From Planctomycetaceae bacterium UBA2671 (GTDB taxonomy: Bacteria; Planctomycetota; Planctomycetia; Planctomycetales; Planctomycetaceae): a stretch of DNA of 64,000 nucleotides. The position numbers were made by a program, and so were the translations under genes. Shown here piece after piece: positions 27,701-34,857 of the stretch. The DNA is taken from NCBI GenBank assembly GCA_002359185.1, contig DEML01000009.1:67891-131890 (forward strand), given 5' to 3'. How positions within the stretch are numbered: position 1 is the first letter of the stretch; each line of letters begins with the position of its first letter. The notes beneath the pieces are model-generated. The model was not told the origin of the DNA and made no database searches. It worked only from the letters and a program-made list of their open reading frames with translations.

Positions 27701-28169
27701 AATTGTGAATCAAATCAGCACTGATAATGACATCATCACCATTGCAACCAATAATGGTCAGCTACTGGAAGTTGATGCTCAATCACTGTTACTGATACGG
27801 CAAAGAAATCTGCCCGGAAATCCGTTAAGCGAACCGCAGAGAATTGGTTCTCACCTGTTGATTGAAGTCGAGGACAATCAACTGATTGCGTTTTCAACTC
27901 AGATGGAACAAGTCGACTGGACGCTTTCTTTAGAAAAATCTGTATTGGCAACTGAACTGCTTTCACTCTCTGAGAATCGTATCCTGGCTTGCCTGCAAAA
28001 TGGGAACGTTCTGGTTATTGATTCCCAGTCTGGTCAAATTGTAAATTCTCGAAAACTCACCTCTGCAGCCAGTTGTCCTCCGCTCATGCGATCAACCGAA
28101 GTTGACTTTGCTCTGACGGAGGGTGCAGTTGTGACCATTCCGAGAAATCAGCTGGAAGGTCAACAGTAA
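24774..28169 (+). CDS. FHA-like/TPR/PQQ-type beta-propeller membrane protein
   Basis: 1131-aa protein. Residues 1-100 resemble an FHA domain (EPVTIGQHSSNVIVIEDDN then EIEIADFRLIFFD), but the phosphothreonine-binding Arg and Ser positions are altered (GQ for GR, ATLYA for SRxHA). A charged segment leads to one helix at about 180-200 (TLTIVAILLSLAAGGVYLLI). The outer part has a tetratricopeptide-like region (about 210-420; KKFSQAIPKYEKFLTDFPTH) and then a PQQ-type propeller to the C-terminus, with repeats such as RCSDGEILWKTLFKSP and LTAIDADSGELMKSLEF. It probably links a cytoplasmic signal to an envelope scaffold; no enzymatic residue is seen. ATG 24774 follows a 134-nt gap from ExbD. The next gene begins 2 nt after its stop. 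Confidence 0.85.
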   Translation: MAYLDIYQKKALIRQLELMRNEPVTIGQHSSNVIVIEDDNVATLYARILWNKRANCYEISSASEDDLVISGENLRSKLLRNQDEIEIADFRLIFFDRDLIELVDPSPKKIEAVNAVPEKQNPKPDKSVQQSTHEKKKDQELVKLSRPKQVQEEESVKAWLTRSRRPGEREAARSPLVTTLTIVAILLSLAAGGVYLLIGRQSAQMAYQAARNDRDQKKFSQAIPKYEKFLTDFPTHKLADTARIERDLSQIDKTLTGAGADLNSSIEAIRSFVERHRSREDFRDWYPLLATYSRRVSLEGYRQASRKHDPEFVKLGDEGRQLFGRFKANDGSDAAEEQEIAQGRRNALADLLEFDVKQKSLAELDRALNDQNSAEAFHIFRNAVNRYPVFSKQNEFISRIQQALSIELKGVQQIDQDLQTSSETEQKPAEQKTYLIDLQSNRLDIQADGKPVWLVSDNNCFAVERMTGLLKWITQAGRDRAFDPLDLSVKFDCWLVSTQASYGLSLVRCSDGEILWKTLFKSPVTVEPTISGSVIYVVTEDQRLTAIDADSGELMKSLEFRQKLSAPVAELDSRMLCCVGSQDVVYLIDRQTWECVEVRYYGQAPQTITSRPLIISKKVLVVENDQLRTGRIRVLELLEKAWDFNVVHAERLPGRALGHPVLWGDRLFLEMNGPQIAAWQLSDDPGDAFLKRITNASIPYSADVRLYLKPFEGDRVLIAGENLRRMTLLTNAFAQTKTSIELGHATQRIQMQGIHAYVAGVKDPEIGSQFFHYNSQEDETYWRMNVSCDLVGFLPTSAETNSTTGVDQAGRIFQLNRKSSDLNSTTQPIESLFSNRPLQQSGQTQIHFVRDISTGQTLVLFGNEVKRINPLGQVEHSGKLSELCLSTPAISGGNFLWVGQKGIHLTSMTDFQDVADPWFTEVSAQGKPPRNITQLISLSDERFIAVANDQSLIELTIKEDPRRHLAETGRFDCDGKIVNQISTDNDIITIATNNGQLLEVDAQSLLLIRQRNLPGNPLSEPQRIGSHLLIEVEDNQLIAFSTQMEQVDWTLSLEKSVLATELLSLSENRILACLQNGNVLVIDSQSGQIVNSRKLTSAASCPPLMRSTEVDFALTEGAVVTIPRNQLEGQQ

Positions 28170-28171
28170 TC

Positions 28172-30838
28172 ATGCCTTCCATTATTCACGCATCTATAAA
28201 CTCGTCATGCATCGGGTTGCGGGGGCGATTTCAAAGCGAAGCCCCCGAAATGTCGAACGTTCGGGGGCTTCCGCTAGTGCGGAGCGCCCCCGCCACCCCA
28301 GACCTTTTTTCTGTTCTTGAAGTTTTGACAGGTCTCATAAAAAAAAGAACAGCGGGACTACTGATTTGTATTGCACTGTTTGGGATGCTGATTTTCGAGA
28401 CGTCTCATCAACTCTACGCTCAACCAGACACACCAGTTCCCGATCCAGATACGACTACGGAAAAAACTGAGGCAAAGAACACAGATCAACTCCCGTTGAT
28501 TCAGGACCTGAAACTGCCGGATGTTCAAACCTTGCTCGAAAGCGAAAAAACTGATTGGATTGTTTTAATTGGTGATCGTGTTCTGCAGGTTCCGGCCATC
28601 TGGCCCAGGCCAGACCAGATGGCCTGGCTGGAGCAGGAGCAGAAACAGCTGCTCAACAATCGCCCCACGGGCGAACCGGAATTGAGTGAATGGCTGGGAG
28701 AGTATCGGAATAAGTTTTATATTTATCTGGCCGTCGAACAGGAAGGTGTGGAAGACGATTATCGACTGCATATGCGGTATGTCGATTATATTCTGTACCA
28801 CGAAGAACTCTGCCTGAGAAAAGTCGATGAACTGTTATTGCAGGGCGAAATTGAAACCGCTCGCCGTTTGCTGACAGCTGTTGGTCATTGGGAACGGGAG
28901 AATAATGAGAGGAGAAAACAGGAACGACTCAACCCCCTGCCCTGGCCGGGATTGGTGGAACGGGAACGCTCTCTATTACAGTATGAAGTTCGATTGGCTC
29001 AGAATAACAAGGACTGGACGAGAGGGTTTTCATTAATTAAACGTCGTTTTCCTTTTGATCGAGAAGATCCCCAACTATCGATTCTCGCAGCCGAACTCCT
29101 GAATCAAATTGCTGAGGAATCACTGCAAAACTTTGATTATCGTCGAATAAGATATTACATTTCACAAACGTTCCAGATGTTCCCCAAGAATAAGAAAGCC
29201 GAAGAGTGGCAGAATCGTCTACTGGAACTGGCTGAATCCCAGATGAATCTGGCTGAGCAGGCAAAAAGCCGAGGACTTGATCGCGAAGCCTCGTTGCGGG
29301 CTCAGCAAAGTATCAGGATCTGGCCGAATTCGAGCTCATTGAATCGACGGCTTAAGGCTTTGCAGGAACGCTATCAAACCCTGGACGTCGGCATATTGAA
29401 AGAGGGCTCAGGAACAGATTTAGCGATAGATAGCCTGCAACACAATCGCTGGTTTTATGTGGAACAAATCTCCGAAGGTTATCCCAGGTTTCAATCTCGT
29501 TTTATAGAAACCTGGCGACCAGATGACCTGGGGCGATTGATTCGGTTACAGATTTCACTCAAGCCTCAACCTCTGGAATCTCGACCAGTTGTCGACAGTC
29601 ATCACCTGACAGATGCTCTACTTGATGAAACGTTACAACGATCTTCACGAGAGCAGGATCTCTACTCCAACTCGATTCAGGCCGTCCAGATTCTCTCTCC
29701 AGACGAACTTGAGATTCAGTTTGAGTCGCAAACACCTCACCCCCTGGCCAGAATGGCAGCAGTCCTTCGACATCGTGATCTGGAATCGGGAAAGATTTTG
29801 CAATCGAGTCAATTTGAACAAATTTCTGTGCAGACACCCTTGGAATTCGAACCATCCGGCAGATATTTTGTGCGGTCCCACATGGGACAGATTGCTGCAG
29901 AGCGCAGGGGAATTATTGAAGTTCATGTCAGGGAATTTGAATCTCAGGATCATCTGCTAAGAAGTTTGCTTCGCGATGAACTTCATATCCTGCCTGAAAC
30001 ACCGTCAAAGTTTGTGGATTTGATTCGAAGTGACCAAAGATTTTTTGTGAAGGAGTACTCTGTCCCGAGAAACTGGGGATTAAAGTTTCATTTTGAAGGT
30101 CAACTCAGCTCTCAAGCCGAGTTGCGACTGGCATTACTAACGATGCTGGATCGGAGGGCATTCATCGATTCCATGCTGCCTGAGGAGAGTCCCGGCAAAC
30201 ATTTGCACCAATTGAGTAGCTCCTTGTGCCCGTCTACTTCACACGCATTTCACCCCAGTTCGTTTCTTCCTGAATTCGATGAACTCTCAGCTTTCGCTCT
30301 TGTTCAATTATTGAAAAAATCACCTCAGTTTCCGAAGGAAATTCGCTTAGGGTATCCGCCGAATGAATCTGCTCAAGAACTCGCCGAAGTCATGAAAAAA
30401 CGTTGGGAGCGACTCGGTCTTCCGACAAAACTTATTGAGTTTTCTCATGAGTCAGATGCTCTCAGTTCACAATCGGAAATGAATAAACAGAACGTCGATG
30501 CCGAAATTATCTCTTACTGCATGGCGGCTCCACATTTTGAATTGCCAGCATTGCTGAGTTTGCAATCCCGCTTAACTGTCGATGATCTCGCTAAGTTTCC
30601 ATCCTATGTGAGAGAAACTCTTCTGGTATTGGAAAACGCGAGGAACTGGGATGACGTTGATAAAAACCTACGGCAACTCCAGGATCAATTGATCGTCAAT
30701 TCGTGGTTTTATCCGCTTGTCGAATCCCGTCGGTTCATGACGTTCCGCCGTGAAGTCCGCAATTTGCCTGAGCAATTGATCGAACCATTTGAAACAATAG
30801 ACCGCTGGATGGTTGAACCGGTTGTCCCGGTTTATTGA
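28172..30838 (+). CDS. Membrane-anchored solute-binding-protein (SBP_bac_5)-like protein
   Basis: Up to 888 aa. A hydrophobic segment (LLICIALFGMLIF, about 63-75) precedes a helical, TPR-like region (about 130-395) and then a C-terminal half resembling family 5 peptide-binding proteins: FIETWRPDDLG, RNWGLKFHFE, ELRLALLTMLDRRAFIDSML (the DR-A helix typical of the family) and EIRLGYPPNES. No permease or ATPase gene is nearby, so transport is doubtful and a scaffold or sensor role is likelier. ATG 28172 lies 2 nt after the previous stop, but residues about 15-43 are translation of a GC-rich palindromic repeat; TTG 28325, which gives a standard signal-anchor (MTGLIKKRTAGLL), is a credible alternative start. 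Confidence 0.75.
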   Translation: MPSIIHASINSSCIGLRGRFQSEAPEMSNVRGLPLVRSAPATPDLFSVLEVLTGLIKKRTAGLLICIALFGMLIFETSHQLYAQPDTPVPDPDTTTEKTEAKNTDQLPLIQDLKLPDVQTLLESEKTDWIVLIGDRVLQVPAIWPRPDQMAWLEQEQKQLLNNRPTGEPELSEWLGEYRNKFYIYLAVEQEGVEDDYRLHMRYVDYILYHEELCLRKVDELLLQGEIETARRLLTAVGHWERENNERRKQERLNPLPWPGLVERERSLLQYEVRLAQNNKDWTRGFSLIKRRFPFDREDPQLSILAAELLNQIAEESLQNFDYRRIRYYISQTFQMFPKNKKAEEWQNRLLELAESQMNLAEQAKSRGLDREASLRAQQSIRIWPNSSSLNRRLKALQERYQTLDVGILKEGSGTDLAIDSLQHNRWFYVEQISEGYPRFQSRFIETWRPDDLGRLIRLQISLKPQPLESRPVVDSHHLTDALLDETLQRSSREQDLYSNSIQAVQILSPDELEIQFESQTPHPLARMAAVLRHRDLESGKILQSSQFEQISVQTPLEFEPSGRYFVRSHMGQIAAERRGIIEVHVREFESQDHLLRSLLRDELHILPETPSKFVDLIRSDQRFFVKEYSVPRNWGLKFHFEGQLSSQAELRLALLTMLDRRAFIDSMLPEESPGKHLHQLSSSLCPSTSHAFHPSSFLPEFDELSAFALVQLLKKSPQFPKEIRLGYPPNESAQELAEVMKKRWERLGLPTKLIEFSHESDALSSQSEMNKQNVDAEIISYCMAAPHFELPALLSLQSRLTVDDLAKFPSYVRETLLVLENARNWDDVDKNLRQLQDQLIVNSWFYPLVESRRFMTFRREVRNLPEQLIEPFETIDRWMVEPVVPVY
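28214..28300. repeat. GC-rich palindromic element, copy 1
   Basis: Nested inverted repeat: an inner perfect 12-bp stem (28238-28249 with 28260-28271, GAAGCCCCCGAA) and outer arms GGGTTGCGGGGGCG/CGCCCCCGCCACCC that pair with one G-U. The same element recurs at 32281-32372 in the opposite sense. It overlaps the first codons of the solute-binding-like gene. Confidence 0.85.
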
Positions 30839-30896
30839 ATCATCGTGGTATAAAATAAATGCATTTGACCTGACATCAGATTCGCATATTTTAAAT

Positions 30897-32198
30897 TCAG
30901 TCTGCGTGTTGCATTGCAACGATGGCTGCTGGTTTGACACGTCTGTCAGTGAAGTAGTACCAGGTTCCCATCAGACAAAGCAACGAAAGTGAAATGGCAA
31001 TCCAGCAGAGGATGATAAAGAAATGCAAGAACGTATCGGGGTCGGGATAAAAATTTCTGCTGATCATGACGATGATATAGCCGAGGTAGCCAAAGGCATC
31101 AGCCAGATACATCAGATACCCGAGATTTCCCCGCTCGCGAGTCATGGCCAGTAAGCGTTCGAAAACTGTTGTATGCAAAGCGACATACGGCAGATAAAGT
31201 CCAAAGCCGATCAATACCATGAACGGAAATGCTGAAATTTGACTGGTTTGATGAACCAGCAAGACTCCTGAAATGATCAGAAACCCCAGGCAGCAGGTTC
31301 CCAGAGAAACGAAAAAGGCAAGCCGATTGTTTCGAATGTAAACAGCTAATCCATTCACTATAAGAACTCCCAGCGCAACTAGAATTTCCGAATTGGTAAA
31401 TGTTTCTGCAGCGGCTGGTTCACCGAGAAGTCGCCAGAGTTCAGGAGCGAAATCGGCTCGGATACTGCGGAGTACTGTGACCAGAACATAGACAGAGACG
31501 AGCAAAGTCAGGCCGACGGAGTAACGACGAAACAGATCCCAACGTTCTTTGCGTGTCATGATGTGACGTTCCGAACGATCTGCCAGATCATCGACGTTCG
31601 GCGGCGGAATCCGAGTCAACATGCCGACGAAAACGCACAACGGAGCCAGAAAAACCAGCCCTGCCATGAAGGGCATCCAGTCTTCTGCCACACCGGAATT
31701 CAGCAACCAGGTTCCCACGGTTTTTGTCACACCATCAGCCAGAATAAAACTGGCACATAACCCCGCCACAAGGGCTTCGGTCAATTGACGGCCTTCGAGA
31801 AAACCGAGCACTAAACCAAACACCATTCCCAGCGCCAATCCATTTCCAAACAGAAAAATGGCATTCCAGGGTCGCGGACAAAGTCCGAAAAATGCCAAAG
31901 AAAATTCAGCTGCTCCAATCAAAAATAGAATAGCGATCGCCCGCTTTTGAGGAGCCATCTCGGCGATCACTTTGATCCCAATAAACTTCGAGAGCATATA
32001 GCCGATGACCTGAGTGGCCACGACAATCGTCTTGTAGCCGATGCCCCAGAGTTCAGTCTCGGCATACCCGGCAGCTGTAAACGGTTTGCGAAAACCGTAC
32101 ATACAAAAGTAAGTTCCGAAAGCCGCAATCACTGACCAGATCGCCCAGAAAGAACGATTGTGATCTGTGGATGATTGAGAGTGTGCTGAATCACTCAT
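30897..32198 (-). CDS. DUF5690-family MFS-like transporter
   Basis: 433-aa polytopic membrane protein with about 12 predicted helices, MFS-like. It starts with a polar tail and WAIWSVIAAFGTYFCMYGFRKPF, the segment that marks DUF5690 carriers, and shows MLSKFIGIKVIAEM and GFLEGRQLTEALVAGLCASF. Members are often near phosphonate degradation genes, and phnX lies upstream on the same strand, so uptake of an aminophosphonate or related small organic acid is a reasonable inference; the substrate is not shown by the sequence. A 191-nt spacer with a GC-rich palindrome separates it from phnX. Convergent with the previous operon. Confidence 0.85.
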   Translation of the reverse strand: MSDSAHSQSSTDHNRSFWAIWSVIAAFGTYFCMYGFRKPFTAAGYAETELWGIGYKTIVVATQVIGYMLSKFIGIKVIAEMAPQKRAIAILFLIGAAEFSLAFFGLCPRPWNAIFLFGNGLALGMVFGLVLGFLEGRQLTEALVAGLCASFILADGVTKTVGTWLLNSGVAEDWMPFMAGLVFLAPLCVFVGMLTRIPPPNVDDLADRSERHIMTRKERWDLFRRYSVGLTLLVSVYVLVTVLRSIRADFAPELWRLLGEPAAAETFTNSEILVALGVLIVNGLAVYIRNNRLAFFVSLGTCCLGFLIISGVLLVHQTSQISAFPFMVLIGFGLYLPYVALHTTVFERLLAMTRERGNLGYLMYLADAFGYLGYIIVMISRNFYPDPDTFLHFFIILCWIAISLSLLCLMGTWYYFTDRRVKPAAIVAMQHAD

Positions 32199-32280
32199 GA
32201 GTTATGCTGGTTTCGTGCTTTTCCGAAGATTGGATTAGAGTGAAGAACGCCTTATAAATTTTGATGAAATCAAAATAAAC

Positions 32281-32372
32281 CAGGGTGGCGGGTGGGGCGC
32301 TCCGCGTTAGCCGAAGCCCCTGGACGTTCTACGACACGGGGGCTTCTCTTCGAGAGCGTCCCGGCCACCCTG
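32281..32372. repeat. GC-rich palindromic element, copy 2
   Basis: Reverse-orientation relative of 28214-28300 sharing GGGTGGCGGG, GGCGCTCCGC, TAGC.GAAGCCCC and CGGGGGCTTC blocks. Outer arms CAGGGTGGC/GCCACCCTG pair perfectly over 9 bp. It lies between phnX and the DUF5690 gene and could act as a structured intercistronic spacer. Confidence 0.85.
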
Positions 32373-32389
32373 TTTCCTGAACATTGAAT

Positions 32390-33244
32390 TCAATTCGAGG
32401 TCATTTCAATTGCAGCTGGAGAAATAACAACAGGTTGTGAGTTTTCAATTAACAGTTCATGAATTGATGCAATCAACTCCGGTAAATCGGAGAGCGTTTC
32501 AATAACGGCATGTGCTCCCGCTTCTAAAAACTGCTCAACGGTTTGTCGCAACCTGGAAGATCGTTCCTCTGCAGACAGTTGCGAATATTCTTCATGAGAT
32601 AAGCCAGTCATGCTACTACTGTCACAAACACCAATCGACCAGCACCCGGCATTGAGTCCGGCTTCGATATCAGCAATTGTGTCTCCGACCTTGACCACAC
32701 AAGTGGCTGGATAAACACGAGTTTGATGCATGATTTCGTAAATCATCCACGGTGCAGGACGTCCCTGCAGCACATCATCTGCACAGACATTTGCTTCAGG
32801 AATAAATCCTGCTGCTTCGGCTGCTGTTGCGACTGCTTCCGCAGCTTCTCGGAAATATCCTGTTGTACCGCCGATCACAATTCCCTGTGAACGAAGTTTT
32901 TCGACTGTTTCCGTCAGACCGGGAACAAGCTTCGTCGTTTCTTTAATCGCCTGAAGCTGGAATGGAACAAAATCAGCATACATCTGATCGACATCGGCTT
33001 CTGTCCAAGGCTTCCCATGTTGATCTTCCCAGCGTTTTGCAATGTCGGCTTCACTAAGCATCGACTTGAGATGCTCCCGCTTATTCAATCCCATCGGCTT
33101 ACGGGCTTCTTCATCAGTGACCATTACCCCATGAGCTGCAAACACTTTTCGAAAAGCGGTAGCCGGTGCACGAGAACCGAAGTCGACTGTCGTTCCCGCC
33201 CAATCGAAAACAACGAGCCGGATTTGTAGTTGTTCAGAATTCAT
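32390..33244 (-). CDS. phnX: Phosphonoacetaldehyde hydrolase (phosphonatase)
   Basis: 284-aa HAD-superfamily enzyme cleaving phosphonoacetaldehyde to acetaldehyde and phosphate, the second step of 2-aminoethylphosphonate degradation. The nucleophile Asp14 is in LVVFDWAGTTVDFGS, which is the phosphonatase-specific HAD motif I; the Schiff-base Lys55 is in KPMGLNKREHLKSML; motif III/IV is KVGDTIADIEAGLNAGCWSIG. ATG 33244 matches the family N-terminus; the frame extends upstream to a TTG in a palindromic repeat and is not used. phnW, the usual transaminase partner, is absent from the window. Confidence 0.95.
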   Translation of the reverse strand: MNSEQLQIRLVVFDWAGTTVDFGSRAPATAFRKVFAAHGVMVTDEEARKPMGLNKREHLKSMLSEADIAKRWEDQHGKPWTEADVDQMYADFVPFQLQAIKETTKLVPGLTETVEKLRSQGIVIGGTTGYFREAAEAVATAAEAAGFIPEANVCADDVLQGRPAPWMIYEIMHQTRVYPATCVVKVGDTIADIEAGLNAGCWSIGVCDSSSMTGLSHEEYSQLSAEERSSRLRQTVEQFLEAGAHAVIETLSDLPELIASIHELLIENSQPVVISPAAIEMTSN

Positions 33245-33274
33245 TTTAATAACTTTCGATTTAATTAATTGAAT

Positions 33275-33400
33275 GGATAGCCCAGATAGCTCCGCTATCT
33301 GGGTGGACGAAGTCCACAAGAGAACTTCAGTTTGAAGATAGAATTTTCAAACAGGCTGCTTGCGGCTGCGCCGCCCCGAAAGAATCTTTCGGGGCTATCC
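33275..33400. repeat. Composite palindromic element (MITE-like)
   Basis: 126-bp element bounded by GGATAGCCC (33275-33283) and GGGCTATCC (33392-33400). Inside are three perfect hairpins: CCCAGATAGC/GCTATCTGGG (33281-33303), GTGGAC/GTCCAC (33303-33317) and GCCCCGAAAG/CTTTCGGGGC (33373-33395). It is upstream of phnX and would be transcribed in its leader. No ORF is inside. Confidence 0.85.
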
Positions 33401-33433
33401 TTCTGTTCGTTTAATTGAGACAATTTTTTGAAA

Positions 33434-33551
33434 ACCACAGAAATACAGAGGTCACAGAGAATCTTCGTAAATGATATTTAGAATATCCCCGTCGGAGTCG
33501 TGTCAGACAATTTATACACAGACCTCTCCGTGTCCTCTGTGGCTCTGTGGT
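33434..33551. repeat. ACCACAGAG-type inverted repeat
   Basis: Two imperfect ~30-nt arms, ACCACAGAAATACAGAGG (from 33434) and CCTCTGTGGCTCTGTGGT (to 33551), face one another across about 65 nt. Such ACCACAGAGxCACAGAGG palindromes are a common dispersed class in several bacterial phyla including Planctomycetes. It occupies the gap between the alcohol dehydrogenase and phnX; nothing else is seen in 33552-33624. Confidence 0.75.
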
Positions 33552-33624
33552 CCCAACAAAATATTGCTTGAAATGAATTTATAATTCTGATTACAGAGTT
33601 AGCAATGAGGACACTTTCATCCTA

Positions 33625-34857
33625 TTAATCCCGAAAGATCTCACCATTCAGAATTTTCAGTAGATCCTCTGGTCTGGCGTGTCGGGGATTATTTGACATC
33701 CGTTCGAGATTCACACATGCGGCTATCTGTTTGTATTCCTCTTCCGTTTCAATCCCCGCTTCCTCAAGGGTGCCGGGTGAACCGACGCGATTCATAAATT
33801 CCCGGATCGCCAGGCAGGCAGATTGAACATCCGCAACTCCCAGCAAATCCAAAATTATTTTCAGTTGTTTTTTGACGTGAGCGGAGCCGCGAGGATGGAG
33901 ACAGTCTTTTTCCGTCACGCCCATATTAAAGGCCAATGCTCCGCTGAGAGTCATCGCAACGGCTGCACCGTGGGGAATCCCATATTCGGAAGTGATGGCA
34001 TACGAGATGGCATGAGGGAGTGTCGTTTTGCCGATGTTGATCGCCTTCCCCGCCAGATGCGAAGCCCGGCACATTGCCAGACGCGATTCTGAAGTCGGGT
34101 CATGAATTGCCTGGGGCAAGTTATTGTAAGCCAGCATGACCGCCTCGGTGGCATACCCAATCGATTCCTCAGTCGCTCCCACTGCCCAAATCGATTCCAT
34201 CGCCTGACAAAAGGCATCCAGTCCCGTTGTGGAAGTAATGGCTGGTGGTAGAGACCATGTGAGGAAGGGATCAATCATGGCGATATCGGGAAGCAGAGAC
34301 GGCTCGGCAACAGAATATTTCTGACCATCGACATACACGACAGCGAAATGTGTCGCTTCGCTGCCGGTGCCGGAAGTGGTCGGAATGGCAACGAGTGCGG
34401 GGCCAAGGCCTCTTAATGAGGCAGCACCCGTTGCCAACTCCCGTGCCGGTTCCTGCTGACAGGAGAACGCGCCGATCATCTTGGCCAGATCAATCGCCGT
34501 TCCTCCTCCCAGTGCAATAATTAAATCGTGTTTATGACGACGGAATTCCTTAATCCCAAGCTCGACATCTTCAATTTTCGGATTGGGCTCAAATTTCGTA
34601 AATCGTGTGATCTGCCGAGTTGCGAAAACGGGATCGAGAATTTCGTCGGCTCCAGACGACCTCCAGGCCATTACATCCAGAACCAGGAATATGCTGCGAA
34701 CACTCCGCTTCTTGAGAATGGAATCCAGTTGTCTCAACGCGTTTTCATACAAGTAGACTTGTTGAGAGTGAACCTTTGAATCAGGCTGGGCAATGAACTC
34801 CTCAATAAAGAAACAGTCCAGGCTGGAGTCGTTGCTATCGAGCGTTGATTGATTCAT
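33625..34857 (-). CDS. Iron-containing alcohol dehydrogenase, phosphonoacetaldehyde reductase-like
   Basis: 410-aa group III (Fe-ADH) dehydrogenase. The NAD(P)-binding glycine motif is DLIIALGGGTAIDLAKM; the region PTTSGTGSEAT is family-typical; metal ligands are expected from DAFCQAMES and LPHAISYAITSEYGIPHG. The long form and its placement with phnX fit phosphonoacetaldehyde reductase (as PhpC/FomC, making 2-hydroxyethylphosphonate), but other aldehydes are possible. ATG 34857 directly abuts the TGA of the PhoD-like gene (TGAATG), so the two are translationally coupled and probably act together. Confidence 0.82.
   Translation of the reverse strand: MNQSTLDSNDSSLDCFFIEEFIAQPDSKVHSQQVYLYENALRQLDSILKKRSVRSIFLVLDVMAWRSSGADEILDPVFATRQITRFTKFEPNPKIEDVELGIKEFRRHKHDLIIALGGGTAIDLAKMIGAFSCQQEPARELATGAASLRGLGPALVAIPTTSGTGSEATHFAVVYVDGQKYSVAEPSLLPDIAMIDPFLTWSLPPAITSTTGLDAFCQAMESIWAVGATEESIGYATEAVMLAYNNLPQAIHDPTSESRLAMCRASHLAGKAINIGKTTLPHAISYAITSEYGIPHGAAVAMTLSGALAFNMGVTEKDCLHPRGSAHVKKQLKIILDLLGVADVQSACLAIREFMNRVGSPGTLEEAGIETEEEYKQIAACVNLERMSNNPRHARPEDLLKILNGEIFRD

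Noticed and set aside
33275..33551. Insertion sequence remnant
   Set aside because: No transposase fragment is found inside or beside the palindromes, so only repeat status is supported.
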